Shown piece after piece: positions 22,908-34,824 of a DNA stretch of 64,000 nt. This DNA comes from Leptodontidium sp. MPI-SDFR-AT-0119 (taxonomy: Eukaryota > Ascomycota > Leotiomycetes > Helotiales > Leptodontidiaceae): assembly GCA_020726505.1 (NCBI GenBank), contig JAHLEZ010000006.1, positions 930,001 to 994,000 on the forward strand, written 5' to 3'. Each line of letters starts with the position of its first letter. Position 1 is the stretch's first letter. Made by a program: the position numbers and the translations under genes. Below the pieces are notes generated by a model. It worked only from the letters and a program-made list of their open reading frames with translations. It did not search any database and was not told where the DNA came from.

Positions 22908-23216
22908 CTAATGCTCCACAACTTCAGGCATATACCCCAATCCTCTCGTCTCATCGAAAGGGCTATCCCTCTTCCTAGACCTGCATGTACGTACACAAGC
23001 ATCAAGTACCTTCTCCATCCTATCCTCCGGATCCGCTTCCATAATCTCCTTCATGATCTTGCAACTTATGTTGTGGGTTTTCAAAGATAAAAGGCATATG
23101 CAGAAGATTAGAACCAGGTATCCGATTAAAAGAGATACAAGACAGATCAATACAATGTTTTCGTTCGGGAATTTGCTATTTCATGCCGGAGGGGCTTCAG
23201 GCTCGGTCGTGTTCAT
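22908..23216 (-). pseudogene. Small membrane-protein frame interrupted by TGA
   Basis: Reading from an ATG at 23216 gives MNTTEPEAPPA, then TGA at 23183-23181. The same frame then runs open for 90 codons: a strongly hydrophobic helix (IVLICLVSLLIGYLVLIFCI), a polar tail with many charged residues (EIMEADPEDRMEKVLDAC), and an end near DETRGLGYMPEVVEH. The residue choice looks protein-coding, and no ATG precedes the membrane helix after the TGA. An upstream exon joining at the AG just before CAAATTCC (about 23176) could bypass the stop, but I did not find one. It could be a pseudogene, a gene with a missed first exon, or chance. Confidence 0.3.
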
Positions 23217-23388
23217 TTTGCTTGAGAAGGATCCTGAGAGAGATGTTTGGACGGGTGGTGGAAACTAATATTAGGCTAGTTAGTAAATGCGACGAAGTTA
23301 ATTGTAAAATGTTATGTACTCAATGAGGTTATCGTGATTACAATACTAAAGTGCTTCAATTATTTCATATGTCTTAGTTGTCGACTGT

Positions 23389-23402
23389 GGGGGGGGGGGG
23401 GG
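23389..23402. repeat. Homopolymer of 14 G
   Basis: A run of 14 guanines in non-coding sequence. Such runs are length-unstable and also a common site of assembly error. Confidence 0.9.
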
Positions 23403-24559
23403 TGATCTTGGGTGTGTTGGAAGATCAAGAAATTTATTTGAACAGGTGAATCTTTTGTGGTGAACTAATAATGAGCTTCCCTTAGTTCAGTGTGTTGGGC
23501 ATTTGTATCGTCATAACATAAGCTACATTAGTAGCATCAGATGACTAGTTCCGGTACAACAAGCGAGTGACGAGTCACATTTAACTCCCATGTCATGACA
23601 ATTTTATTAAGTAGAAGTGTGAGGGTTTATGTTCTCGGTCCTGTTGCGAGAAACCCCTCGGTATTTAGACTTAGACTTGACAACGATAGTTTCACGACAG
23701 GGTAATACTGTTGACTAGGTAAAGAGTGGAAGCAACACGAAGCACAAATTTGACTCGAATTTAATCGGCTCTGCTGTTGTTTTCACACCCGTTTAAGAAG
23801 TGGCATCTCACTCGATCTTGAAGTGATTCCGAGGCAATCGCTACCCGCCGCAGCATAGTTGTTTCACCGAGGATTTCATTCCCGCTCTAGCACAGACATA
23901 TTGTTAATACCAAAAGATAATGTACTTTTCCCCCCAAGTACTATAGGCCAATCTGCTTTTAAAGTAAGAAACAGAGGCTGGGGCATATATTAAGAGCTAA
24001 GTGGATGGTGGGAAATACAGTATATAGGAGCGTTGGGCCACCTCGCAGAATCCGTGCTGAGAGATGTGCTTACCCGTCCAAGAAGAGCTCTCGTTTTTTC
24101 CGGTCACAGGATGGTCTATCTCAGTAAACAAAATTGTGGATACATGGTATTATCCCAATTAGTATAAATCTACACTTAAAATGAAAGTTTTTTTTCTCCC
24201 GTTCTTCTTTCGCACCAGCAAGGTCACGTACGGGCTAATATACCCGCTATTTAGATTTTTTGATTATCTAGAGCTGTCGATCGTGCAGTTGTTGCTCTTC
24301 CGGAATAGAACACTGCAGTTATCGATAAACTAATGAGATACCCCAAAGTCAAGGATTTAAACTTGTCATTCTCATTGACGCATGAATTTCATAAGATAAG
24401 CCTCAAACCTTCAACACCAACACAACATCTGCTAAAATGACACTACACATCCAATCCAAGGAGGCGACCTTGATGGAAGTAAGACTAGAGACGGGCTCCC
24501 TCTCTCTCCTAACCCACCCCCTTCCAAGAACTCTTTCCCTCCTCAATTCATCCTCCTCC

Positions 24560-26267
24560 CTAAGCACTCTTCAACCTCGCCTCAATCATTGCCTGATTTC
24601 CCACCGCATACGGCCAAATCTTGTACAGGACCAACCCGGCACCCTCCAACAGTGCCACAAACTCCTTCTCGCTCCTCTCTTTCCCACCGATGGAGATCAT
24701 CACCATGTCCATCCAGTACGTGCTCAGATCCTCGCCTATCTGGGTCCGGGCCGGGACGATGACCTCGCCAATTAGGAGGCGCGATTTGGGACTCATGGCT
24801 GCGGCGATGATCTTCAAGATGGTGTGGCATACGTTGTCTTGGTAGTTGTGAATTATGCGGCGGAGGAAGTAGATGTGTGCGTCTGGATTCGTTGGTCAGT
24901 CAGCCAGCCTCACCACACTTCCTGGGAAGTACAAAGGTAGAGAAGGAATTATAGGGAAAGGGAAGGGACAGGAAAGGAGGGGGGGGTTACTTTTAACAGG
25001 TTGCTCGGTATAGAAATCATACGGCATCTTCTCAATACCCGGCAGTAACTCCTCCGGGATGGTATCTAGAACTTGCGGTCTATCCTGCAACACCATCTTA
25101 CTCCCCTTCCCAAAAGTACCCGCGATCTCCTTCTGGATCAGAAGAAGTGACTGGCCTCTCCCGCCACCGATATCGACGACGAGTGCTCTGTCGGGCTCGG
25201 CTTCGACTTCTTCCTTGAGGGAGGTGAAGGGGAACATGCCGAGCGTTGGGAGGGAGGCTTCTTGCTGCATCATGGCTTTGTTGAACATGTTGAAGCGGTC
25301 TTTGTCTGCTGTTAGGACTTCGTAGAATGTCTGCCCTTCTTGCCCATAGGCGAATGTGTAGGGAGTTTTGCGGAGGTCGATTAGTTCTTCTGGAGTGCGG
25401 GTTTTGAAATAGTCTGGCCAGGTGAGGTCTGCGTTTTGTGATGCTGATTAGTACTGTCCTCGATCTGTGCTGAACATGGTCTTCGTGAGATAGGCAAAGG
25501 ACTTACAGCAGCCAAACATGTTTATACTGAGGATGGTCAGTCCATATTTGCGATATGATGGACGGAGCACTTACCATAGGTTGAAGAAGTCCATTGCTGC
25601 ACCATCTAGGTACGCACGTGATTTTGGGGTATGAGCATAAGTGTCTTCTCCTGTCAATTCGATGATACCAGTGCTGGTGAGAATTCTCATGAGACGGACT
25701 AAAGACAAATTAGCTTCCTGCGAGGGATTGAGATTGTGTTGAGAACCAGAGAGATCACAGATGGGAATCGATTCAACAGGGGAGCTTCACCTATCACTGA
25801 AGGTTCTAAGTTGATAAGTGCCCCCAAATCAGTTGCAGTTATGCTTCCCTCCTTTGGCATCTTTTCAAAAGCGCCCAGCTTGACCATCATATTCAACGAA
25901 GTGGCCATGTTCATCTACGCCAAGATAGATTAGCCTCTAGCACACGAAGCCAAGACAGACAGAGAGAAAGCTTCCAAGATCAATCACTTTGAACCGTCTT
26001 TCTCAATTTCATTCTGTTTATTGCAGAGCTAAGAGATATAGACTCACAAACGACCACTGTCTCAGCACTACGGCATGTCAGTTAGTTGACAGATGCAAGC
26101 GGGGTGGTAGCGAATTTCTCACTAGCATCCATTGGGTCTTCCAGCTGGAGATACAGGAGGTCGACCTGCTTCATCAAGTCATGGCGTTCGGCTCTGTCGC
26201 CTTTGAATTTCTTTGCACTGGCAAGAATGGCTTCTGCTTTACTGATGATATCGTCGGTTGAAGCCAT
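24560..26267 (-). CDS. SAM-dependent O-methyltransferase
   Basis: Class I methyltransferase of the plant-caffeate/fungal O-methyltransferase type, which transfers methyl to a hydroxyl of a small aromatic or polyketide. Seven exons: 26123-26267, 26048-26067, 25791-25914, 25575-25698, 25507-25526, 24991-25443 and 24560-24882. They join in phase to 402 residues. Two of the exons are only 20 nt long. The N-terminal part is the dimerisation domain (SLNMMVKLGAFEKMPKEG, then SVIVRLMRILTSTGIIEL). SAM motif I is VVDIGGGRGQSLLLI, with the acidic loop at VLQDRPQVL. The catalytic histidine sits in LRRIIHNYQDN (family H-D/N-W/Y). The last segment, LVLYKIWPYAVGNQAMIEARL, fits the family end. The substrate is unknown. 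No polyketide synthase, peptide synthetase or terpene synthase is in the window. Confidence 0.93.
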
Positions 26268-27781
26268 TGCCAGGCCAGAGAGGGGAATTAGTCTCGGTTC
26301 GGGAGGGTGTGGGGTGGGTAGACGGGAGAAGGCAGAGATGGAAAAAAGAAGGTTGACGAGTTGAAGAATAGTTGAAGACTGTGAGACAATAGATGAAGCT
26401 GAATGTAAGTATGAAATCGAGTGAAGTTTGTCAAAGTCTTGCTGTATAGTCTGCTGAGCTGTTCGTCCCCCGCACTAGTGACAATCGATCTCTCGGGGGC
26501 CAGACCCAGCTTGACAGAGCACGCTGGCCCCCGGGGGGCTTGTGAACGGCTCACAGATTGATCCGAGTCGCCGACAGCCTGAATGGTGTTTCTTTCGCGC
26601 TGACAGTTCAATTGAAGCTTTCTTCCTTTTCCCCTTCCTTTTTCCCGTGCTTCAAATCTGGAGATTTGTTAATAATATTATTGAAGGCCAGTGAGGTCAA
26701 GCTGCACCGGCGACTGGTCCACTTTGAATCGCTTCTTACTGTACCTGCCAGGTACACGGCAGACGGCCCAGCATCCGATCAACGTCCGCTCCGAATGCCA
26801 CCTACCTTCTGAGAAAAGAAGATAAAAAGAATACCACTCAATGTTGGCTTTGACCCTCTCTACGGTTAGACTGCCGGCCTCACTCTGCGGTGGTTTTACC
26901 TGGCTGTCCAATTACATTATCATTTCAAATTCTTGTTTGCATCCAGCAAGCCAGGTACCATTGCAAAAAGCACAATTCAGCCAAAGCCACTTGCTGCAGC
27001 CATCAACAGCCAATTCACCCCACACCACCCCTTCTGCGATGCTTTCTTTTGGCGGCACGGCTCGGTAGAGAAAGGGGAATACATTGCATCCTCCGCGCAG
27101 CCAATGATGCCCGCCTCGAGATCAAGTGCGCGGGTGAGAGATGTGGGAGGTGTTGGTTGCCATGCATGCAGTCTTGGGAATGTGCTTCCTGAAGGGCAGG
27201 GCAGCATCGGACAAGCTCCACCGTTTGCTGATGAAGCCGAGCACCTACCTAACTCGCCCCAGGTGGGTTATTGGTTACCTACGAAGTAATTCTTGTGGTG
27301 TGGCAAGCAGGACAAGCGTCTGTTCAGCATGCCAGATATGGTTCTGGCGCGGCTGTAGTGACTCTACTACAAGTATTAGCTTGACGCTGGGATCGACGGG
27401 CTGCTTTTTCTGTTGGTCTTACCTCAAGCCTCACCCCTCAGACATCATCACTGCGACTGAACTGACGACCAAGCCAATCCGAATTTGTCTGCAGTGCGTA
27501 CGAATTACTCGGTGGCTAAGTTAGACGTGTGCGCCCTTCTTCTTTCTCTCTTTCTTTCTTGATTGTTCTCTTGATCTTGACCTTGATCTTTATTTACTCT
27601 TGACCTTCATCTCTCGGTGTCTTTTTTAGACATATCATTTCTCTCATTCATTTCGGCAACTGGAATTGGCACGTTGTTCTGGCCAAAATCGGACACTGCC
27701 ACCTACCCCGCCCTCATATAAACCCGTAAAGCCTCGTCTGGGCCATCACTTGCGCAACGAGAACCCCTCCGTCGTCCCACG
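26268..27781. other. 1.5-kb divergent promoter of two methyltransferase genes
   Basis: No gene is recognised. It separates the minus-strand O-methyltransferase from the plus-strand LaeA-like gene. CT-rich sequence at 27537-27610 precedes the LaeA-like start and probably is its leader. Confidence 0.45.
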
Positions 27782-29538
27782 ATGATGCAGCACGAGGACG
27801 AAGCTATTGAAGCCGAGAACGATGTACGAAGTTCCGATCCGGTCATTGATTGCTCGCTGGTTGCGCGTATCTGGTCATGGAACTTCAGCCGGCGAGCACG
27901 CGCAACGTCAAAACAACCTTTTGACTGACATGTTGGACAGGGTTTTGATAATGACTCGGCATATGCAGGATCGTCGTACGGGAAAGCTCAACAATCCCTG
28001 GGGTTTTGTACCTGCTTGGCTGACAGCAGACTTGCAGATCCGGCAGTTTGACCGAGACGTTGTCGTCGACTATTGCACGAGGTGTTGAGGAGCATGGGAG
28101 AACTTGTGAGTTGATTTCGCGTTAAACAGCATACCTGCATTCGCATTGTTGTATTTGGACCACGATACTAATATTCTTGTCTTGTAGATGCCGCGTATGG
28201 GAACGAAGGTCTGCTAATCATAAAGCCTTGTTCTGATTCCGAGATCTGGTGGACATGGAACTGATCTGAAGTCTCGATTTAGAGTATGGCTTGCCTATCG
28301 ATGAAGAAGAATTGGATAGGATAGATATGTCCCATGCCAAGTATGTGATGCTCTTGGAGAAAAAACTATTTCTTGCACCCATCACAGAGAGCCCACAGAA
28401 GATATTAGATATTGGAACAGGTTCGTACACGGACAGCTCCCACCAATGGCCATGAGATATTGGACTGACTATTATCTCAAGGAACGGGAATATGGGCAAT
28501 AGAGGTATGGACTTCTTTCACAGGCTGTAGACATACTAACTTTCTCACACCAGATGGCAGAATTATACCCCTCCGCTGAGGTATGCTTCATGGATGCTGG
28601 ACTGTAGTTTTGGGACTGATAAAATGAATTACAGGTTCTAGGCCTTGATATTGCTCCTGTCCAACCGCAGTGGTATGGCTACTCGCCTTGGAACCCAAAA
28701 GTCCACGGTGCTAACATGTTTGAAAGGGTACCACCTAACTGTATATTCGAAATCGACGATGTAGAGATGCCCTGGACACTGGCGCAAGACAGCTACGATT
28801 TCATCCACGCCCGCGATCTCCTCCTCTCAATACGCGACTGGCCAAAACTGGTAGACCAATGTTACAAGTACTTACATACCTATACCCAACAACACCAGCA
28901 AAGCAGATCAAAACAAATCAAGAACAAAACAATCACTAACCAACATCTCCCCCAGAACTCTGAAACCCGGCGGATACCTTGAGCTCCAATGCATCTACCC
29001 ACGACTAAAATGCGACGACGACTCCACCCCCCACGACAGCGGTCTCTGGATGTTCTCCAACTACGCCCTCGACGCCTCGACTAAAATGGGAGCCCCCCTC
29101 GACGCCTGCACCCGCTATGGAGAATACATGGCCACAGCCGGCTTCGAGGATATAGTTGAGAGGCGGTTCAAGCTCCCCAGCTCGCCGTGGGCGCGCGAGA
29201 AGCGCATGAAGCTCATCGGGGCGTTTGAGCTGCATAACCTCCTGAGGGGCGTGAGTGCGATGAGTCTGAGGATGTTCTCGAAGGCGTATGGATGGAGTCA
29301 GAGTCAGATTGAACTGTTCCTTGTACAGGCGAGGAAGGATATGCAGAATACGAGGTATCATTCTTATTATGATTTGTAAGTTTGATCGTTTTGTTGTGTT
29401 TTTTTTTTCTCTCTCTCTCTGCCTCCTCTCTGGATGTTTTAGTTTGGGATTGTATGGTTGATGGTTGTATACAGCATGATTGTTTATGCTCGGAAACCTG
29501 GTGGATCGGCTCCTGGTAGCGAGATGCAGGGACAGTAA
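27782..29538 (+). CDS. LaeA-like SAM-dependent methyltransferase
   Basis: Methyltransferase of the LaeA/TAM-related family common in fungi, many of them linked to secondary metabolism. Eleven exons: 27782-27823, 27941-27975, 28038-28105, 28188-28208, 28283-28420, 28482-28504, 28554-28580, 28635-28672, 28727-28867, 28956-29375 and 29475-29538. All join in phase to 338 residues. The N-terminus has the family pattern DNDSAYAGSS, then LTETLSSTIARGVEEHGRTY and YGLPIDEEELDRIDMSHAKY. SAM motif I is ILDIGTGTGIWAIE; motif II is VLGLDIAPVQPQWVPPNC; then DSYDFIHARDLL and TLKPGGYLELQC. The C-terminal motif is YDFMIVYARKP. Direct reading shows stops between the short exons, so without splicing it looks broken. 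Intron 4 begins GTCTGC, a weak donor. Whether it acts like LaeA or on a small molecule is unknown. Confidence 0.9.
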
Positions 29539-31021
29539 CAGGAGCAGTAGCAGTATGCATAGGGTGGGATGGTAAAACGGGGGGTATTGGCGTTTGAAAT
29601 GGGCTATAATGGAGGACGGGATAGGTAGGATAGGATAGGATGGGTGGGAGTTCTTGGTCATGAGGGGAGGGGCGTACTTTGTACCCATCTGAGATGTATG
29701 GTACTTGGACAGGCATACTTCTTGTATTTATTTATCTGCATCTGTTGATATGCGTAGGCAAGGGTGGATGTAAAATGCTGGGTATTGGTTCTAGAAATGG
29801 GCTTCTATGAATGTACAGTCTTGTTTATACCATGTCCATTCAATTGTATATTAGGCTATTTCTTGCACTCCATTAATGAACAGCATCTACTAGTTTCCTC
29901 AATCAGGGGTGAAAACACCGGAGACATGCAGCGGGGTCGGATCGGAGATCGGAGATCGGAGGGAGAGAGGGGCATCGAAGCAAATAGCCTCCAATCAGAT
30001 TGTTTGACAGACAACCACACCCAGATTCCACGGGAAGAGAAAGAATGAATGAATGGATGGAACAAGACGTTTCAGGAACGCAGCAGCAGCAGCTATCGTA
30101 TCGTCCCGAAAGTCAATGCAGCTGGCAATGTTTGTTTGTTTGCTTGTTTGTTTGTTTGTGCTAGCAAAGGATACGCAAACAGAGAACCATGGTTTAGTTT
30201 TTCTTCTTCTAGAGATTAATTCTATTTGATCAATTCTTTCTTTCCTTCTTGTCTTCTTTCTCATACCCTTTTCTACGCGAGAATTGATTGATTGACCCTG
30301 GCTCCTGGCTGCCCCTCCTCCCTCCCTCAACAGGGATCGGTCGACTCGAACTCGACACCGCCTTCTCTCTTGCTTTCTTTCCGGTCCGGCCTCGTCTTGT
30401 CAAACGAATCTTTGAATGGAAAAAATCCCACACTCCTGCCATTCACCCAACCAGAGCAGACCTTTGACCTCGTTGACACTCACTCACTGCTCTTGTGTTC
30501 CGTTCCCTTCCATTCCCAACCTCTTCTCCTCTCTACTTTATCTTACTCCATCATCATCCTCAACTTCTCTCCATCTCGTCCCACTCGACTGCAGTCAACC
30601 CCACCACAACCCCCCTCCTCCTCCCATACCCTCCTCCTCCCTCCCATCTCCAACTCGTCGTACATGCAGCGACAAGTCGTAGATCGTTGGGCCCGGAAAC
30701 GCTACTTCGGCTAGCACTTGCTGCCGTAGGATCGGATACAGAACAAAACAGACGATCAGGAAGGATCATATTTGCGTGGAATAATAATAGTACAAGGTAT
30801 GTGTCTTTCTGTGCTTTGCCCCTAGGCTTCTCTCAAGAGGAAGCTGTTCCCTGGAATATCAAAGAAAGGGTTCGAGCCTGGGTTCTCATGGGATCCAGAA
30901 GTATTTTCGTCCGCTGCCCTGCCTTGCCCTGCTTTCCTACAGCTTCAACCTTGCTAACAGACCTCGCTCTTCAGGTCAATTTCTCATTTCAAGCTCCTAG
31001 AGGAGCTCCTAACCCGCGGAC
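29539..31021. other. Intergenic region and 5' leader of the reductase gene
   Basis: No coding gene is recognised. It contains a CT-rich tract after the LaeA-like gene, a GATCGGA triplet repeat at about 29940-29960, and a TTTG repeat at 30126-30160. CT-rich leader sequence near 30480-30660 is typical of fungal promoters. Confidence 0.45.
30126..30160. repeat. TTTG tetranucleotide microsatellite
   Basis: About eight imperfect TTTG units (one TTGC variant) in non-coding sequence about 0.9 kb upstream of the reductase ATG. Confidence 0.8.
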
Positions 31022-32961
31022 ATGCATATCAAAGACATGCTGGCCGAGGCCGAACGGTCTGGCCAACCCACTTTCTCCTTCGAATTCTTCCCTCCCAAGA
31101 CCGCACAAGGTGTTCAGAACCTATACGATCGCATGGACCGCATGCATGGCTTAGGGCCCAGCTTCATAGACATCACATGGGGCGCGGGAGGGCGTTTGGC
31201 ACAGTTGACTTGTGAGATGGTGAGCGTGGCTCAGTCTCACCATGGGTTGGAGACGTGCATGCATTTGACCTGTACGGATATGGGTCAGGATACGGTTGAT
31301 GCGGCGCTCAAGGACGCTTATAAGGCTGGCTGCACGAATATCCTAGCTCTGCGAGGCGATCCTCCTAGAGAGCAGGAGAAGTGGGTTGCTACAGAGGGAG
31401 GCTTCCACTATGCCAAGGACCTGGTGAAGCACATTCGACAGACGTACGGCAATCATTTCGATATTGGTGTTGCGGGCTACCCAGAGGGCTGTGATGATCA
31501 GGATGATCCTGAGCTGTTGCTGGAACATTTGAAGCAGAAGGTTGATGCTGGAGCTACGTTCATCGTAACGCAGATGTTCTACGATGCGGAGAACTTCATT
31601 GATTGGGTTCACAAGGTCAGAGCAAAAGGCATTACAATCCCCATCGTCCCTGGTATCATGCCCATCAACACCTACGCCAGTTTTCTGCGCAGATGCAACC
31701 ACATGGGCTGCAGAATTCCACCCGAGTGGAGTGCTGCCTTGGAAGAAGTGAAGAATGACGATGCCACTGTTCGAAACATCGGAACTGGTCTTGTGGCCGA
31801 GATGTGCCGCAAGCTTCTTGCAGCTGGTATTCACCATTTGCATTTCTACACCATGAACTTGGCGCAAGCTACTCGTATGCTCCTGGATGAATTGAACCTC
31901 ACACCTTCCGAGCAACGTCCTTTGAAGCAAGCCCTCCCGTGGAGACAATCCCTTGGTCTTGGACGCAGAGAAGAGGACGTCCGTCCTATTTTCTGGAAGA
32001 ACAGAAATAAGTCCTACGTCACTCGAACCCAGGACTGGGATGAATTCCCCAACGGCAGATGGGGTGATTCCAGATCGCCCGCTTTCGGAGAGCTGGACGC
32101 ATATGGCATTGGTCTGAAGGGTACCAACGAGCAGAACCGCAAGCTGTGGGGTGAGCCGAAATCTATCAAGGATATTGCAGATATCTTCGTGAAGTATCTC
32201 CAGAATGGTGTAGACAGTCTTCCATGGAGCGAGGCGCCTATTACCAGCGAAGCCGACTCTATCAAGTCCGATCTGATCGCCCTCAACAAGCGAGGCATGC
32301 TCACCATCAACTCCCAACCGGCTGTCGATGGCGTGAAGTCTTCTGACCCAGTCTACGGATGGGGTCCTAGCAATGGATACGTCTACCAGAAGGCCTATCT
32401 GGAACTTCTTGTCTCGCCAACATTGATGACCCAACTCATTACTCGTATCGAACTCGATCCTGACTTGACGTACTACGCCGTCAACCGAGCTGGCGATCTC
32501 AAGACCAATGCACCAGGTGATGGGCCGAATGCCGTCACCTGGGGTGTCTTCCCAGGCAAAGAGATCGTGCAGCCTACAATCGTCGAGACCATCAGTTTCT
32601 TAGCTTGGAAGGACGAGGCGTTCCGTTTGGGACTCGACTGGGCGCATTGTCATTCTGCACTGAGTCCTAGTCGTCAGCTCATCGAGAATTTGATGGATAC
32701 ATGGTATCTTGTCAACATCGGTATATATTTCCCAAACTTACATGCACAATCTCATCATCTCGCTAACGTTCACTAGTACACAACGATTTCCACCAAACTC
32801 ACGGCTTGTTCCCACTCTTCGATGGCCTGGAAGTAAAGGATATTGATCTCCCCTTCTCAGCTGCCACAAACGGTGTCGAAACCAATGGGGTGAAGGGCAC
32901 TACAGAGGCACCTGGTGTTGAGAACATCCCTCTCACGAATGGAACGTCTGCTACGCATTAA
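31022..32961 (+). CDS. Methylenetetrahydrofolate reductase
   Basis: Reduces 5,10-methylene-THF to 5-methyl-THF, the methyl donor for methionine synthesis in the cytosol. Two exons, 31022-32720 and 32777-32961, give 627 residues, the usual eukaryotic length. The FAD-binding TIM barrel fills about residues 1-300. FSFEFFPPKT carries the catalytic glutamate. FIDITWGAGG, LTCTDMGQDTVDAAL, NILALRGDPPREQE and IVPGIMPINTYASF are family signatures. The C-terminal half is the regulatory domain (about 340-590: WDEFPNGRWGDSRSPAFGEL, YGWGPSNGYVYQKAYLE), which in other eukaryotes binds AdoMet. The second exon encodes NDFHQTHGLFPLFDGLE plus a low-complexity tail. It corresponds to yeast MET13 and Aspergillus metF. 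Fungi usually have two such genes; this looks like the Met13-like form, with moderate certainty. Confidence 0.95.
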
Positions 32962-34212
32962 TCTCTCGTCGCCTCTCCTCGATTTTCCTTCTTCGCATCT
33001 CAACGAAACGAAAAAGAACGACTTTACGATCACGGATCACGATTCAACACGCAAACTTAGACGAGATCTCCTCTGGTTTCATTTTCATTCTCTCTGCCCC
33101 TCGCTTTCTCTTTAATTTTCTTCTCCTCCTTGGGTGGTGGGCATTTTAGGGGGTTTACTTTCTCCGGAGAACATTCCAAAAATAGGTTATTTGCCTCATC
33201 TGCATCTAGCGCTGGTGTTCCGGGCAAGCAAACTTCAACAAGTTTGGCGTTTTGTTTTCTAAAACAGGGAAAGGGGCTTTTGATCTCAACGATCGGGCTT
33301 TAGTTTTACTTTGGTTTGGTTGGTAAAACTAAAAAGCTATTGCATGAGTGTTCTTCATGTTTTGGGGGTATGGGTGGGCTCTTCTGTGTCTGTTCGGAGG
33401 GAGGTGGAGGAATTAAAGAAAGAAATGAATGAAAGGTTATCTTCATCAGATACCTGGGCTGAGCCGGGCTGGGCTGAATGGCAAATTCAATGCCTTCAAC
33501 GGTGAAGTTGGGAATTGGAATTGCAATTGGAACGCGGGAAGTAGATAGATACCCAATCTCCAATTGTGGTAGAAAGGGAGGTTTCGTGGTCATTAACTGG
33601 CCTCGATGGAATAGAATACAAAGAACGACGATTTTCCCCCCAACATCAAGCATGTTTTTGATTGTGCTTTCTTTAATTTTCGCTGTTCGTCTTTCGTCTA
33701 GCATGAAGGCTGTGAAGTGTATAACTCTAGGTATTTTTTTTTTTTGGAAGTTGAAAGACGCTCATAGCACTGGGAGTGAGTGCTTGGAGTGCTTGAGCCG
33801 CCAACAGCGCTCTGAGCCCTTTCATCACATTACTTCGAGCTCTTCCTGGTGAGGAAATCGAGGTAAAATAATACATTTCCATTCCACTCGTAGCAAGGTA
33901 ACAATTCCGTCATATTCGTATCAATCTACTGGTAGCGAGGGTAACAAGTAATACAATGACCAGAACAGAGCAATGTCGCTCTCCTACTCTGAGGGCTCAA
34001 GTAAGAATCAAATACGCCAGTTCGGAAAAGGAGTTTTCTCAAAGTCGTCCCAAAAACGCCAGGCCCCTTGGAATATAAAGACTCCATATCCGGATAGCTG
34101 GCTCGGTGGTGGTCATACAAGCAAATAAGACAATTTGAAGCCCTTCCCATCCCATCTTAGCACAGCAGAGCAGAGCATTCCCTCGACGTCCATTCTTCAA
34201 AACCCATCCAGT
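32962..34212. other. Intergenic region
   Basis: 3' flank of the reductase and 3' flank of the Arg/Ser-rich gene (convergent). No gene is recognised. Confidence 0.4.
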
Positions 34213-34824
34213 TCAATCTTCAATAGCTTCCTCATCCCAACTCTCCCCCTCCCCCTCTTCCTCATCACCCTCTCCCACCCCACCGCCACGTTCCCCGTGA
34301 CTCCGACTCCTCGTCCTAGTCCTCTGCCTCCTCCTCATCCTCACCCTCTCCCCATCCGCCTTGCCATCTCTGACCCTTCCACCTCGACTACGACTCCGGC
34401 TTAAACTCTGGCTACGTCGAGCTTTCTCTTTCCTTCCTATTTTCAATCCGAGTCCGAGTCCAATTCCATCCCCCCGAGAAAATTCAGAACTCGAATCCGC
34501 GGGCAAGATACCGAAACGTTGGTATTTCTTCCCGGGACTCTTACGATTAATTTCATCTCCTCCTCCAACTTCTAGTGAGGTAAAATGAGAACGGGAATCT
34601 GATTTTGCAGGTGTCAGGAGTTGAGATGGTAATGGTGATGGAGAGGGTGTTCGATGTCGGCCTCTACCACGTAGAGTGGTGCTTCCGTGTGAGGTGTTGT
34701 GGTTTGAGGCCGAGGAGCGACGGCGTTTACGGCCGCGCTGGGTGTCGTCGTCGGGTGTTGAGGGGGGTTGGAGGAGATAGCTTTGTTTGGTGGAGGGGGA
34801 GGGGGTGAATGTGAGGGATGTCAT
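34213..34824 (-). CDS. Arg/Ser-rich hypothetical protein
   Basis: A single frame of 203 residues, of no recognised family. The start is SLTFTPSPSTKQSYLLQPPS, followed by a basic cluster (RGRKRRRSS). A middle Gly/Ser segment contains SPGKKYQRFGILPADSSSEF. RS dipeptides follow (SQSLSRSRSRGGRVRDG, RTRTRSRSHGERGG), and the tail is acidic (GEGDEEEGEGESWDEEAIED). The whole looks disordered, and the SR tract hints at nuclear or RNA-related work, but this is only composition. The ATG context and consistent composition argue for a real gene. A frame of 157 codons overlapping its start on the same strand looks like a shadow. Confidence 0.55.
   Translation of the reverse strand: MTSLTFTPSPSTKQSYLLQPPSTPDDDTQRGRKRRRSSASNHNTSHGSTTLRGRGRHRTPSPSPLPSQLLTPAKSDSRSHFTSLEVGGGDEINRKSPGKKYQRFGILPADSSSEFSRGDGIGLGLGLKIGRKEKARRSQSLSRSRSRGGRVRDGKADGERVRMRRRQRTRTRSRSHGERGGGVGEGDEEEGEGESWDEEAIED

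Larger units (their letters stand above)
21408..24559. other. 3.1-kb gene-poor, partly AT-rich region
   Basis: Apart from the doubtful frame at 22908-23216, no gene is supported. A 77-codon minus-strand frame at 22108-22341 has protein-like composition but no recognised domain and no splice partner. The stretch from about 23280 to 24400 is AT-rich and featureless, and may be decayed repeat sequence. Confidence 0.4.

Noticed and set aside
27782..28290. LaeA-like gene thought to be broken at its 5' end
   Set aside because: Direct reading shows stops and frame changes, but four small introns with consistent phases restore the whole family pattern.
24560..29538. A full secondary-metabolite cluster
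   Set aside because: Only two methyltransferases are present, with no backbone synthase, oxidase or dedicated transporter within 10 kb.
31343..32434. 363-codon open frame on the minus strand
   Set aside because: It lies fully antisense to the methylenetetrahydrofolate reductase gene. Its composition is what the complement of that gene gives, and no domain is visible.
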